Below are positions 32,391-43,900 of a DNA stretch of 64,000 nt, in pieces. The notes beneath the pieces are model-generated. The model was not told the origin of the DNA, did no database searches, and saw only the letters and a list, made by a program, of their open reading frames with translations. The translations under genes and the position numbers were made by a program. Source of the stretch: Eutreptiella sp. 'Long Island Sound 2002' (taxonomy: Eukaryota; Euglenozoa; Euglenophyceae; Eutreptiales; Eutreptiaceae); NCBI GenBank assembly GCA_964036045.1, contig OZ038387.1:58684427-58748426 (forward strand), in the 5' to 3' direction. Every line of letters begins with the position of its first letter. The first letter of the stretch is position 1.

Positions 32391-32915
32391 GCGGCCACGG
32401 GAGCGGCGGGCCATGCATCATCGCCGTGCCCAGTCACGTTGATGGAGTTGACCTGTAGTGAAGCAAAAGTGCAGCGACGGAAATGTTCGCAGTGTCATGC
32501 AATCGAAGACGTTGTTGTGCCCCGACAGAGAGCTTTGGTGGGAGCGATATGCGGAATTCCAATTGGAGGGGTTGCTCTGGAAGACAGGGGTGCGATGCTC
32601 TGCGGTGTAGTCCTGCCAATCAGGCACAAGAAAATCTGGCGGCGTACCTGTAGGGGTGGGGATCCAGGTAAGACGAAGAATGTGAGAAAGTTGGGTGGGG
32701 GCGTGTGGGAGCCCTGCCAGATTCAGGGCAAATGCAGAGCCTGGAACAAGTCTGGTGCTGAGGCATGTGTGGGTGAAGGGGTGGAAATCTTTTGCAAGGG
32801 GCGAAAAAGCAAAATGAAATCAAGAGTGGGAGCCAGGGATGGATACAAAAGTGACCGGATTATTTTGGTGGGGGTGGGTGGGTTGGGGGGGGGATGGGCT
32901 TTTTGACGGGCCCGA
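32391..32915. other. Downstream of Hub1, no firm gene
   Basis: An open frame at 32439-32906 is G-rich and has no recognisable motif. No gene is called. Confidence 0.4.
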
Positions 32916-33204
32916 GATGACGAAATGACAATTACGAAACTCCATTGCCCCTCTTATCGCAAAGGGTAAATGTTGATGCCGAAGCCGCCGAATTTTTTTC
33001 TGAGGGGCCAAAAGTGGTCCAAAATCTCGAGAAAAATTTTTTTCAAAAAAATGTCATGAGGCCCATAAAATTGATCAGCGGAATGTGCTGAGCGCAAGAT
33101 TGTATGTGGTGGGGGCTAAAAATCACCTATTTTTTTCAACCGTCAAAAGTGGTGAAAGTTGGCCAAATTGGCCGGCCATAGTTTGTCATCGTCATTTCGT
33201 CATC
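32916..33204. mobile_element. MITE-like element with GATGACGAAATGAC inverted ends
   Basis: GATGACGAAATGACA at 32916-32930 is repeated inverted at 33190-33204, with partial pairing continuing inward. The 289-base interior is AT-rich and non-coding. G-rich tracts lie just outside both ends (about 32884-32893 and 33206-33236). No clear target-site duplication was made out. Confidence 0.6.
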
Positions 33205-33305
33205 CGGGGAGGGGGGCTCGGGGGGGGGGGGGGGGGCAACACACTATATCCATCCCTGTTGGGAGCCCAGTAAGGCATTGGCAGCATCACAGCAGGGCAA
33301 CAGCA

Positions 33306-33881
33306 GGGGGGGGGGGGGGCTGAGGTCCACAATTTTTCACAACGCAATTTGTCTGACTTGCCCATCTTACATGCCTGTCGGTGCCCCTTGCTTCAATACC
33401 CCCTGTTGGGCCTGTCTTACGTGCCAGATAGTGCAGAGCAATGGAGCCTGTACATCCGTTGCAATGCTATTGATAGAAATGGTCCTACTGCTTTGCAGGA
33501 ATGGTGGCAATCACGTGCCCCTTCACCTTTCCAAGAGAGGGCGCTGTTCTTGATTACACAGCCCACTGCTGGTGGTGATGTGGAACGCTTTTTCTCACAG
33601 TGTGGGACGGTTTCGAAGCGGCGGCACAGATTGGATGACAACATTGGCCGCTTTTGGTTCATGCTTCAGTTCCATGGTGATATTGAAGGGCGCCTCCTGT
33701 AATTGTGCTGCCCGTGGACCTTTTGTATGACCGAAAGAAAACATCTGAGCCACCTGTCCAGAACTGTTGCACCCTGAGAGTTAAGGAGGGTTGCTTACGG
33801 TATCGCAATTTTTCCGCAATTTTCCGCAATTTTTCGCAATTGGATTCGACCCTCCCCAGACAGCAACCCCCCCCCCCCCCC
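33306..33881 (+). mobile_element. hAT-like DNA transposon fragment (copy 2)
   Basis: Bounded by a G run (33306-33319) and a C run (33867-33881), with CGCAATTTT-type direct repeats inside each end (33329-33350 and 33803-33842). The frame 33349-33702 encodes a hAT C-terminal dimerisation domain: LQEWWQSRAPSPF, then TAGGDVERFFSQCGTVSKRR, then RLDDNIGRFWFMLQFHGDIEGRLL and stop. The ER-FS phrase is the hallmark. It shares VERFFS and G(D)xEGRL with copy 1 at 9.7 kb, so both derive from one family. No catalytic domain remains. Confidence 0.75.
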
Positions 33882-34477
33882 AGGGGAGCAGGGGTCCGCA
33901 GGGGGAAATTGAATTATTGCTTTGTGAACGCCTTGTCCAAGGCAGTTCTTGTGCTCTGCGTTTGGCGATGCTTTTGGTGCTCGAACCAAATGGGGGGCGA
34001 TAGGTTTGTGGTGAAAGAGGGAGGGGCTCGCACCGTGCACCGTGCACATTCCTCCCTCCGAAAGGCCAGGTGATGAACCCTTGTAGCATCGTCCTGAAGC
34101 AGGGAAGAGGGATGCAAACTGTCCACCTACACTGCATCTACCCTTTTGTGCCCCACCCCACACTTTGTGCGCCGGTCACGCATGGCTTTGTAACCCATAT
34201 GCCACTTCCCACAGACATAATCTGTGGGTGCCACAGGGCCCGGGAAAAAAGAGGCATCAATTTGGAGGCATTCAGAGGCTTGGCACCAAGTTGTGTGTGG
34301 TTTCATCCCAAAGAAATTCCGGCTCTTCTGAACCAATACATGACCTGGGAGCAGCAGAATGTGGGGCCAGGTGCTTTGCCATTCAAGTATCATGGACTAC
34401 ATTTCCTGTTCTATGCACTGGAGATATAGAAAGTTGGCGACCTCATTGATGTTGGATGCAGGATGCAACAGTCCAGA
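33882..34477. other. Unassigned
   Basis: The frame 34070-34429 reads plausibly near its end (RGINLEAFRGLAPSCVWFH, then LPFKYHGLHFLFY) but I cannot match it, and other frames overlap it. Confidence 0.35.
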
Positions 34478-34693
34478 GGTAATATTAGGCAGTCACCTGA
34501 AAGTGCACCACCGTTGACGTTTGAACCAAGGCCCCAGACAAAGACAACAGGCACCTCCCATTCATTACTGATAAGTGTCGATGTTGATGGACAGGGGTGT
34601 TTGGGGAAAAGAAATGGTTCAACATTTTGGAACCATGTTTTTTGTGTTGCAGACGATGCATGGTGTCATCAGCGCTACACAGCCTTTGGCCTG
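34478..34693 (+). repeat. 216-bp segment, copy 2
   Basis: Identical to 31915-32130. The flanks on both sides differ from copy 1, giving sharp boundaries. Confidence 0.95.
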
Positions 34694-36069
34694 TGTGCCC
34701 CTGAAATACGAACCATTTATTTTGAAAGTTCGGTGCTACTTCTTGTAGAACAAGTAAGAATTGAGATCTCTGTGGTCCGATGTGTGTTTGCATTGTGATG
34801 AAATTTTTTTGTTGGGCTACAGACCAAAATGAGTCGTGTGAGTCTTGTGTCTTCAAGTTTCTTCAAAGACCAGTTCGCAGTTTTGTGATACCATGACGCA
34901 GAAGGGTTTATGAGAGGTGAAGTGCCCAATTAAAGTGATGCGAAATGGAATCAATTGCTCTAGAGTTCTCTTTTGGTGGAATTGTGTGGGCTTTTTTTTT
35001 TCATTCTTCATTTTTTTAAGGTATCCCCCGTTGCATTGGGGCCACCTGTGGGGTGCTGAACAAGGGATGGGCCAGCTACTTACCTCAAGGATGCCCCAAA
35101 ACCGTTATTGTGCACCCAACAACTGACACCAAAGGTACAGAAATTGCGATTTTTACCTGAGAAGTTGGCAAAGAATCTCAATTGGCTCTTTTGGGTTGAC
35201 AATTACCCCAAAAATGTTCGGAAAATGCCCCAAACATGTTTGTTTTTTTTATTTTCATTGAATCTATTCATGGCGGCAAAGACAGCAAAATAGAGGTAGG
35301 AACGTTGTGTTTTCAAGGTTGTAGGTCATGCCAAATTGATGAATAGTGAGCTAAGTTTTGGGTAGAAAATGAGTTTTCCAATTGTTTTCGTCATTTATAC
35401 AGTAGTTTGGTTTGCATTGTTGTTTTTTTCGTATGTAGCACAGCAAGAGAAATGTTTTCTGTCCAATTTTTCAGTCCCCACACATTTTTTCACATATTTT
35501 GTGGGCGCAAGATGTATTGTTGAGCCTGAAACTCTTTTACCAAACAGTTTCTAACCCACAAACCCTATGTTTGGTTTTTAAAAAGAAACCAGACCAGTTT
35601 CCGTGTTTTTTTGTAGATGTACCAATTTTGGATGCTACGCTTTTTGGGCACAATACAACCCATACATCGTGGTTTAGCAATGCTTTTTCAAATTGGGTGC
35701 ATGATGTGTAGCATTTATTCTGCCTAGGTTTGACAAATATGAATTTTCAACCAAAAGTCGCGTTGAATTTAGGTTTTAGAAATTTTTAGAATTCAGCACC
35801 GAGTCGATGGAATCGTAGAGGGCGGAAGCAATACCCCACGTGGTGCGATACACTCTATACGGCTGGGCAGCCCCCTAGAGCTGCCACTCTCAGAAGAGGG
35901 TATGTGGCCACACGCAGTGACACATGTGGGGACACTTTCTCAAAATTTCAAAGTAACCAATTGTGCCGCTTGTTTTTAAAACAGCCTCCAATGATTACCA
36001 ATAACCATTTTTTTGGAGGAACTGGTAAGACTAGTTACGAATTTTATCCAAACCACCATCACACACACA
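34694..36069. other. AT-rich, no gene seen
   Basis: Start of the AT-rich domain. Frames are short and no motif is recognised. Confidence 0.55.
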
Positions 36070-36504
36070 TAAGGTTCGGAATCGGTTTTACCAATTAATC
36101 GGATAATCGGATTAATTGGATTAATTGGGTCTAATGTGACAAATAATCGGTAAAACTGATTATTTTGAAAACTGGTATAAACCAATTAATCCGACAAGTT
36201 ATGTATGAAAAAGAAATATTTCGTTGATACACCATGAAATGTGTCTTATCAAAACCAGAGGATTTTGCAAAATCACAGGCAATTTGGGATAAAAGTCAAA
36301 GGTTTAGCATGTCTTTCACCTCTATTTTCTTGTTTACTATCCCTTAGGTAAAAGTTCACGGCTTTTCGGCAATAATTGCATTTTGTAGAGACAGCAATCG
36401 AAAATGACCGATTATTTTTATGTCATATAATCGGAATAATTGGTTATTTTTATAGAAATAAATGAAAACAATCGGTTATTTTTGCATGAAACCAATTCCG
36501 AACC

Positions 36505-36507
<3 letters not shown>
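36070..36507. mobile_element. TA-flanked MITE inserted in a CA microsatellite
   Basis: TA|AGGTTCGGAATCGGTTT at 36070-36088 is mirrored by AAACCAATTCCGAACCT|TA ending at 36507 (17-base ends with one mismatch). The 434-base interior is AT-rich, non-coding and full of AATCGGTTA-like motifs. The TA on both sides fits a Tc1/mariner-type target duplication. Both flanks are CA repeat (ACACACACA before, 36508-36549 after), so the element landed inside an existing microsatellite. Confidence 0.75.

Positions 36508-36549
<42 letters not shown>
36508..36549. repeat. (CA)n microsatellite
   Basis: Uninterrupted AC dinucleotides on the right side of the MITE. Confidence 0.95.
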
Positions 36550-36553
<4 letters not shown>

Positions 36554-37109
36554 TGGCAGGGTGCAAAATGCAGCACGCCAACCACTTAGCACACCACACA
36601 CGGGACGTGAACAAGAGCTCACGAGCCTTGGACGCTAGACACGCACACATTTATACACCAGCAAAACAACACACATACGGAAGCAAGGCACACAACATGC
36701 CACATACGCAATGGACATGATCTCAAGAGCCAAAGATGACACATGCACAAACGGACGCCGCACGGTGCACCCGGCACACACAATGAAGAAGAGCCAAAGA
36801 GCCATGGACACCACACACATGCACACACAGACACCACACAGCACACCATAGATGCATGGTGAACAAGTGCCAAAGAGCAATTGACACCGTATGCATACAA
36901 AAAACGCACAATACAACAACAATGTACGGAATGCGACCCACTGGATCCATCTGGACCACTGGCAGGGGCGGTTCTTCGATGTACATGGTCTAAGCCCAGC
37001 CAAGATAAGCTGGGGACTCCAGCGGGCGTTACCGAGAGCCAAGAAAGCAACCTGCGCCAAGCAAGCTGGTTCACAGCCCACGAGGAGACCGCTTCATTCA
37101 TGCGCCTCC

Positions 37110-37320
37110 GCTCAAGTGTGTGAGTATGTGTGAGTGTGTATGAGTGTGTGTAAGTGTGTGTGTGTGTGTGTGTGTGTGTAAGTATGTCAGTGAGTGTGTG
37201 TGCATGTGTGTGTGCACGTGTGTGTGTTTGTGTGTATGTTTGTGTATGTGTATCTATGTGGGTGGGTGGGTGTGGGTGTATGTATGTGTGTGTGAGAGAG
37301 TGTGTGTGTGCTGCGTGTGC
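37110..37320. repeat. (GT)n-rich microsatellite
   Basis: GT dinucleotides with TGAG, TAAG and GGGT interruptions. It is the strand complement of the CA run about 600 bases upstream, so the two can pair as an inverted repeat. Confidence 0.9.
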
Positions 37321-40300
37321 AACCTTGTAGGTGGCCTCTTCTTTGGAATAATGATTTATAAAACCAAGTTCACGTGCTGATGGTGTCCTCATCTCTCCGG
37401 AACGGACACACATTTTGCAGTTTTCTGCTCCTTTGCAACTTTTTTTTTTATGTTTGTAAGTTGCAGAATGCAGCGATGTCCTAGTTTCATACTGTAAGGT
37501 TTGCAACCTCCCCTAATAAAAATGACCGGTTTCTTTCCATTATCATTCAAAAAATAACCAATTCAATGCAATTATTCTTTCCAAAATAACCGCTTCAATG
37601 TGATGACTGCTTTGATCAAAACCAACCAACCGGCTATTTCTGGTCAATTGGTTATTTCCGATTCTTTAGTGGTGACTTCAAGGAGCAAATGCCTGCACCG
37701 TGTTGTTTTGGCACCCTACTTTCCCAAAATTTCCAAAATGTGTTATGACAACAAAAGAGACTTTCTTCATAGAGAATTGATCCATTTGTGAATTTTGACA
37801 AAAAAGTTGCATTTCATTTTCATTCTTCTGTCTCCTTTTTGCCATGGCAAAATAAGATTTGGGTGTGCTATGGTCATTGATGACATCATAAGTGATGTCA
37901 TCATCTGTGAGATCACTGGTATTTGCATTCCCTTCTCGTACAACATGCGACAAGGAAAAAACGAGGCTTTGTCAGATTTGTTTAACATTTGGGATACTTT
38001 GGCATGGTATGTGCATTGGAAGTTGGTAAATGTAGATGAAGCCCTGTGTAATGGCATCACCGCATGTGCATCCCCCTGCCCCCCTTCTTGCTGCTAGTGC
38101 TTCCCTCGCTCTCCGGTGCTCCTTCTACCCCGTGTGTGCTGTGCTTCTCTGGCCCTTGCCTCACCCGGCTTTGGCGTGCGTGTTGCCTCTCCTGCCCCTT
38201 CCCCCCCCTTGCGTGCGGTGTGTGTCCCCTGGCCCCTCGTTTTTTTTTGGGGGGGGGGGGGGGTTGCCGTGCGCTCGCCTCTTCTCCTCTCGGCCTGTGT
38301 TGTTTTTGGAGCATCAAATATTGTAATTGATTCAATTGTACGTGCTGATTTTTCTCCACGGTGTTGTTGCAATATTTAGAATATTTGTCTTACAATATAC
38401 CAAGCTGAATTTTCCCGATTACCTCACTTTGTCCTATCCTAAATATAATGAATATTTACTGGTCTGGCATTGTAAGCATTCATATTCTCAAATGGCGCGG
38501 TAGTATTGTAAATGCGAATTCCTTCCTTACCTGTTTTAAAAAGCTGCATGCATAGCTGAATGAAACTCATGGAACAAACTCGCCGCGTTGTTTGGGTTTT
38601 GGGTACTTCTCATTTTGTATAATGCATGCAAATTTTCGGTGCTTTTTTCAAATTTTGAAACCTCTTATCTTTTTGAGGAGTTAAAGCAAAAAGGCCACCT
38701 AGTTTCCATAGCATTCTTCTGGGACTTTCATTACAAAACAGAAATGAAAAATGGTGTACTAAGAAGCACACTCCATTGTTTGAATGGCAAATAGACCCAT
38801 GTTAACCTAAGATACCCTATTTGACCCACTATCTCAAAATGAAAACCAATTCCTACGTCTTAATTCATGCATTTTGGCTGTTCAACAATTTGGTCATGCG
38901 ATAATGTTTCCTTATTCCCAGTTGTCATGTTTTGCGGATTTTGAAAAACAAAAAATGGTTAATGCACTCTGGGTTGTGACTGGTTCATTTGTCTGACACG
39001 ATTGGTTAAGCAAATTTTCAATAGTATGCAATCAATGGTGTCAGGCAATTCAAAATTCCTGAGGCGCATGTCAAAAATTGCAATCAATAAAATGCAGCAC
39101 CTACAACAGGCCAAAATGGCTAGTTGATGCACACCGCGTATCCAGTTGCAAACATTTTTAGGTCGCGGAAAAATTTGGGTCCGTCAAGGCCAACACTATG
39201 CCTCCAGAAATTACAATCTTTCAAATTGCAGTGTTTCCCTGGTGATTGGGTGTGGAAATTCCAATACAAACAAATTTTCAGCAACAACCCGATCAATGCT
39301 GATTTTGGCCCCCTCCTTGTTGTTGTTGCGTGCCCATAGCCGCTTGTTTCTACTACCATCGGTTTTGCATGGTCGGCTGAGATATGAGCCCATTTAACTT
39401 CTGTTGGTCTATTGTTTGGGAAAGACAGGGACCAGGGAAATTGAGGGTACACGCTCATGATCTGACAGGATTCGAATTCCTAGCATCAGTTGTTGTGTTA
39501 AGCGCGAGGTATGCTTTGAATGTAGGCATCCAAATACCACTGGCCATCCAAGTACAACTGGCCAAACCCTGATGAAAGCGAAATTGGGTGGCAATTCCAT
39601 GGCATTTAATGCAAGAATCGAAAGCAAAGCAGTGATCAAATAGAGAGTGTTCATGCCTTGAACAATTGTTTCTTCTGTGCTCCACTGAAAATGGCAATGT
39701 TAGCATTTTTGACAATTGTTGTGCCCAGGTGGAGATGACAACATCTGCCACTCTCTATGTCAATTAAAACGGGAAACAAGCAAAGCAATAACCAGAGCAC
39801 ACATCACAGCCCCTTGACAACCCCTTCAACACCAAAAGCTACATACTTGCTCATCATAAATTAAATCTTTGTCATGTTTGTGGTGCAATCACAGCATCAA
39901 AAATCCTCACTTGATACAAAATTGTCCAGAAAGACACCACAAACCAAGCCTTGCATTTCAAGGTTCCAGATTCAGGAGCAAAAATCAAACCCGGCCCGAA
40001 AAGCACAGATTCACGGGGCCAAATGTCTGTCAAAGCTTCAAAAAAACACACTTAGAAAATTTCTTCGCATGAAATTCCATCGCCAGCAACTCACATCAGA
40101 ATAAATATCTCTAATGATAAATATGGCGAAAGCTGGAATTGCCCAATGAATGAGTGGGCAGATAGATATGTTTGTGTCATGGCGCCACTTTCTCTATCGT
40201 ACATCCAATGGACCAATCATAGAAATGAGATTTCCTGATAGGGAAAGGAACGCGTCTGTGCTGCCCAAGGGGGAAAGACAGAAATTGCAAAATTGGGAGC

Positions 40301-40593
40301 GAAATGTCATTCGTCAAAAGGCGCCAGACATGACTTGCATAGATGTCAGGGGTATCCCCCTGCAGTGGCTGAAGGGCTCCAACTAGGGGGCTGAATTGCA
40401 GACCAACCGGATGCCCTCTGCCTCTTCGACCTCAGGAATCAAACAGCAGACTGAGGATTGTCATCACTTAGCCGTCGAATACAACTTTAATGCAAGACCC
40501 ATAACCAATCCCATGTGGACCTAGCCACAGCCTCCCTGCCTGATAAATGTATGGAGCATACAACCTCCCTTCAGTTGGGTTTGAACCAATGTA
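37321..40593. other. AT-rich gene-poor stretch
   Basis: No gene supported. At about 37520-37670 there are AT-rich motifs (GGTTATTTCCGATT, CCGGTTTCTTTCC) related to the MITE interior. At 38050-38310 lies an abrupt C/T-rich, GC-high island ending in T9G15 (38240-38263). A tRNA-like box B on the minus strand occurs near 39460-39480 (GGAATTCGAATCC). Confidence 0.5.
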
Positions 40594-40784
40594 TCAATCT
40601 CTGTACCCCCCTTTGCCCTTGCCCACCTTGCACTCAGAGGATGAAATGCACCGCCACATCCCTGGAGACGTCTCTTCCAAGCAGTCAAGGGACCGATTCT
40701 TCCCATGCACAGAGCACACATTGGTGGCCTGCGGTGGGCCTCCGCCACCTCTTCTGGGAGGATCGTCTCTCCTTCCCCGGGAAG

Positions 40785-40827
<43 letters not shown>

Positions 40828-40934
40828 ACTGCCCCCTCGGCTGTCGTAACCTGCTCCACCTCCTCCACCATAGCTCCCCATAGACGCCATAGACGGCCAA
40901 GACATGCCAGTGGCCATCGCCATCATCTTCAATC
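40594..40934 (-). CDS. Module gene exon 3 (third module, RD repeat)
   Basis: Acceptor CCACAG|GATTG read on the minus strand, phase 1 in. Contains a Gly/Tyr stretch, (RD)7 encoded by a TCCCTG hexamer microsatellite (about 40788-40830), a PPRRGGGGPP stretch, the third module and stop. Confidence 0.75.
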
Positions 40935-43900
40935 CTGTGGAGGGCGGAACACAAGGGGAAGAGTTGGACAAACGAAGGAGGCAGATGGACAAGTCAGGGT
41001 GATGACCGAAGGCGAAATGGGGAAAACCTGGGGTGGAAGAGGACTGCCGACTGCCTCTGACCCTGCAGCTTTGGAGGAAAGGGACCCAATTTTCCACCAA
41101 GGTACACAGAGACGTGTTCAAAACAAGAGCTGGAGCGTGATGTATGATATGACGTTGTTTCAGATGTCTATGGGGGGCACTCATACGCATACACATAACT
41201 GACGCCACACTTGCAACCTCAGGCGAAGATAGCATGCCGGACACCGGGCGTGTTATTATATAAGAGAGAAACAAATGGTATTGCGTGCTTGTAAAACTGA
41301 ATGCTATAGCGCAAATTTCAGGTCAAATTACATAGTATCGAGCACTTTTCAAATAACAATGCATGGTATGCCGCAGAAATACATAGTATCACGCCTTTTT
41401 AAAGTACAACAAACGTCATCTTAATGAGGTGGAGGTTGGGGATTGCCATTGGGGAAAACTGCCTACAGAAACTGCGTGCGAAAATTGAGTATGAAGTTCC
41501 TTACTGTAGAAAATGGCTTTGAGCCAGCAGTTCCATCCAGGGCAAATGGGTGACCGAGGCCGCAAACAAGCTGGAGCTCGTGCACAGAGGTCCAGCAAAA
41601 TATTCCATAGGCTCCACTGGCTGATTGGGTCCCATGTGCCCCCTGGATGTTCCCATTCTCACTCGCAGCACCATCCGACACAGTCAGTTTTGGAATCATA
41701 AAATGAGTAAATCCTCGTGGCTCCCTCATGGGTGACCGTCAAGGTGGGACATGAGAGGATCAAAGAAGTGCACACACACAGACACACATCACACAATGCA
41801 ACAATGCAAATAGAAAAAAGACTGGCTCCAACAAAGAATATGGTGATTTTTGTCACAACTCTAAAAAAAATTGCATTGATTCGAGCATCCACATCAGCGA
41901 GTGAAAGTGCGTATCACTGATAGAGGTGCAGGGTGAAATCGAAATTGGAAGCGACTTCGGGGCAGGAAATGGTTGGGGGTGTGGTGTGCACGGATATCCA
42001 ATCATGTTACAATAGACGGTTCATCCAAGTTTTCCCTCTCCATCAACAAGCACCTTGGTGTGACGTCTCACTGACATCACTGACTTCTATGAGGGGCAAA
42101 TCGCTGCACCAAGGGTCCATTCGCCGTATACCATCTCAGGGTACCAATCACAAAAACAGCATAAAATGGTGCCACATGCGTACCCCGGATGGCAGCATAA
42201 TCAACAAAACCAGAAATGAACGAGTGTACAACCAAGCAAGGAGGAAGGACCATGCTCCATTTGTGAGGGAACGAAGACATGATAGGGCATGTGGTGAGTT
42301 AGGAACAAAGACGAACACACATGCGCGCGTGCGTAGCATGCAGGCACCCACCCCTCCCATGCCTTTCCACCTCTTCCCATGAATGGAGATGGGCAATACT
42401 CTCGACATACTCCATTTTGACAAATGTCCCTCCAGTCCTCTGTCCCTTCTCCTCCCTTCCACCCCCCTGGGCGGTCCCCACAGTCCCCACCATTACAAAG
42501 AGATGGGAGGGACAGCTACTATTATGAACCTCCCTGAAATTTAGTGGGCTCTAACCATGGACTAGTGCTGCACATCAAAAGCATGCCTTCTTGGTATAAA
42601 TATGCCCTTTGCTCATCACTCAACTGTTCGGCACTGCCGCCACGGCAAAAGTCTTCTCGGTCCGTCCTACGACGGGTGCTCCGGCGGTCATCGTAGGCCT
42701 CATAATCTCGGGCGCGCTTTTCAGGGTCGTTGCTCACTTTGCATGGACTTTCCTTTGTGCAGCGCATAATGCCGGACTCAATCTCCTCAAGAAATGGGGT
42801 CGCTCGCTTCTTCTTGTGGATGCAGCACATCCTGGAATTACAAATGTGTCATAATGTAGCTATGATGCTGATGTCGTATAGGCTACAGGGGAAGGCTATA
42901 TTTGATGGACGGGTGCTAGGGCAGCTATGGCAATAAAATTGCTCACAAATGCATTCAAGACTGAAGAGAGTAACTTGGTGCAACACACATCAGCGGACCT
43001 TCGTGCCTTGCGCCATTTACACTGTACCAGAGAGGGTGAGGGGTTTTGGGGCCACATCCTCGTAAATTGAATTTCATCAATGCTTCAATCCCAGCTCACA
43101 CATCATTTCACAACATTTCCAACCCTCACAGTAGGAGGGGTGGATATAGTCCCCGTCCCCCCCCGATGACAAATACAATTACGATTGACTGGTTTGGCTA
43201 AACCAACGTTGTTGATGGCCAAAAAAGCGCCACAGCAAACTACTGTCCAAGATTTGAACCAAGGACACCGAATCCATAGTCCTGTGCATATACCGTTGAG
43301 GCACTTAACTACACTACTCAACACTTGCTCAAGGGTGGGACGGATTTCATAGACGATTACCAACAGCAACTTCTTACACATACCCTGCTACTTCACCAAG
43401 CACGATCCCTTGCTACACCAATCCATCAGCGATGAGCTACGAGAAAAGCTGTCCTCTTCACCATCGGTTTCTGCATCCTTTCGGCGCTTTTGCTCTGTCA
43501 ACTCTCTGCCACTCAGTCCTGCAAGGCTACCCTTGAACGTTGCAGACTTCTCAATGACAACGACCAGTTCCTTCGCCACTTCTCAGAAACACCTGCACCA
43601 TCCTCCCCGCAATCATCATCATCAGAAAAATCATTACCATCCCTGCAGTCCTCTTCATCTTCCGGCTAACAACAATCCTGCATCACTTCAGCAACTCCCC
43701 TGCATCACACACAGAACCACACCAGCACCACCTCAGCAACACCTCAGCACCACCACAGCACCACAGCACCACACACCTACACTAACAAAACCGGACTCCT
43801 CTCCCAAACTAAGGGAACACAAGCATGCACACTCCCATCTAAGGGAACTAGGTCTGGATTTCTGCTACATACTCAAGTTTTACAAATAACTTTCTGTAAA

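Noticed and set aside
36619-37506. 295-residue minus-strand frame with His/Thr repeats
   Set aside because: Mostly translation of the GT microsatellite; the remainder has no recognisable domain.
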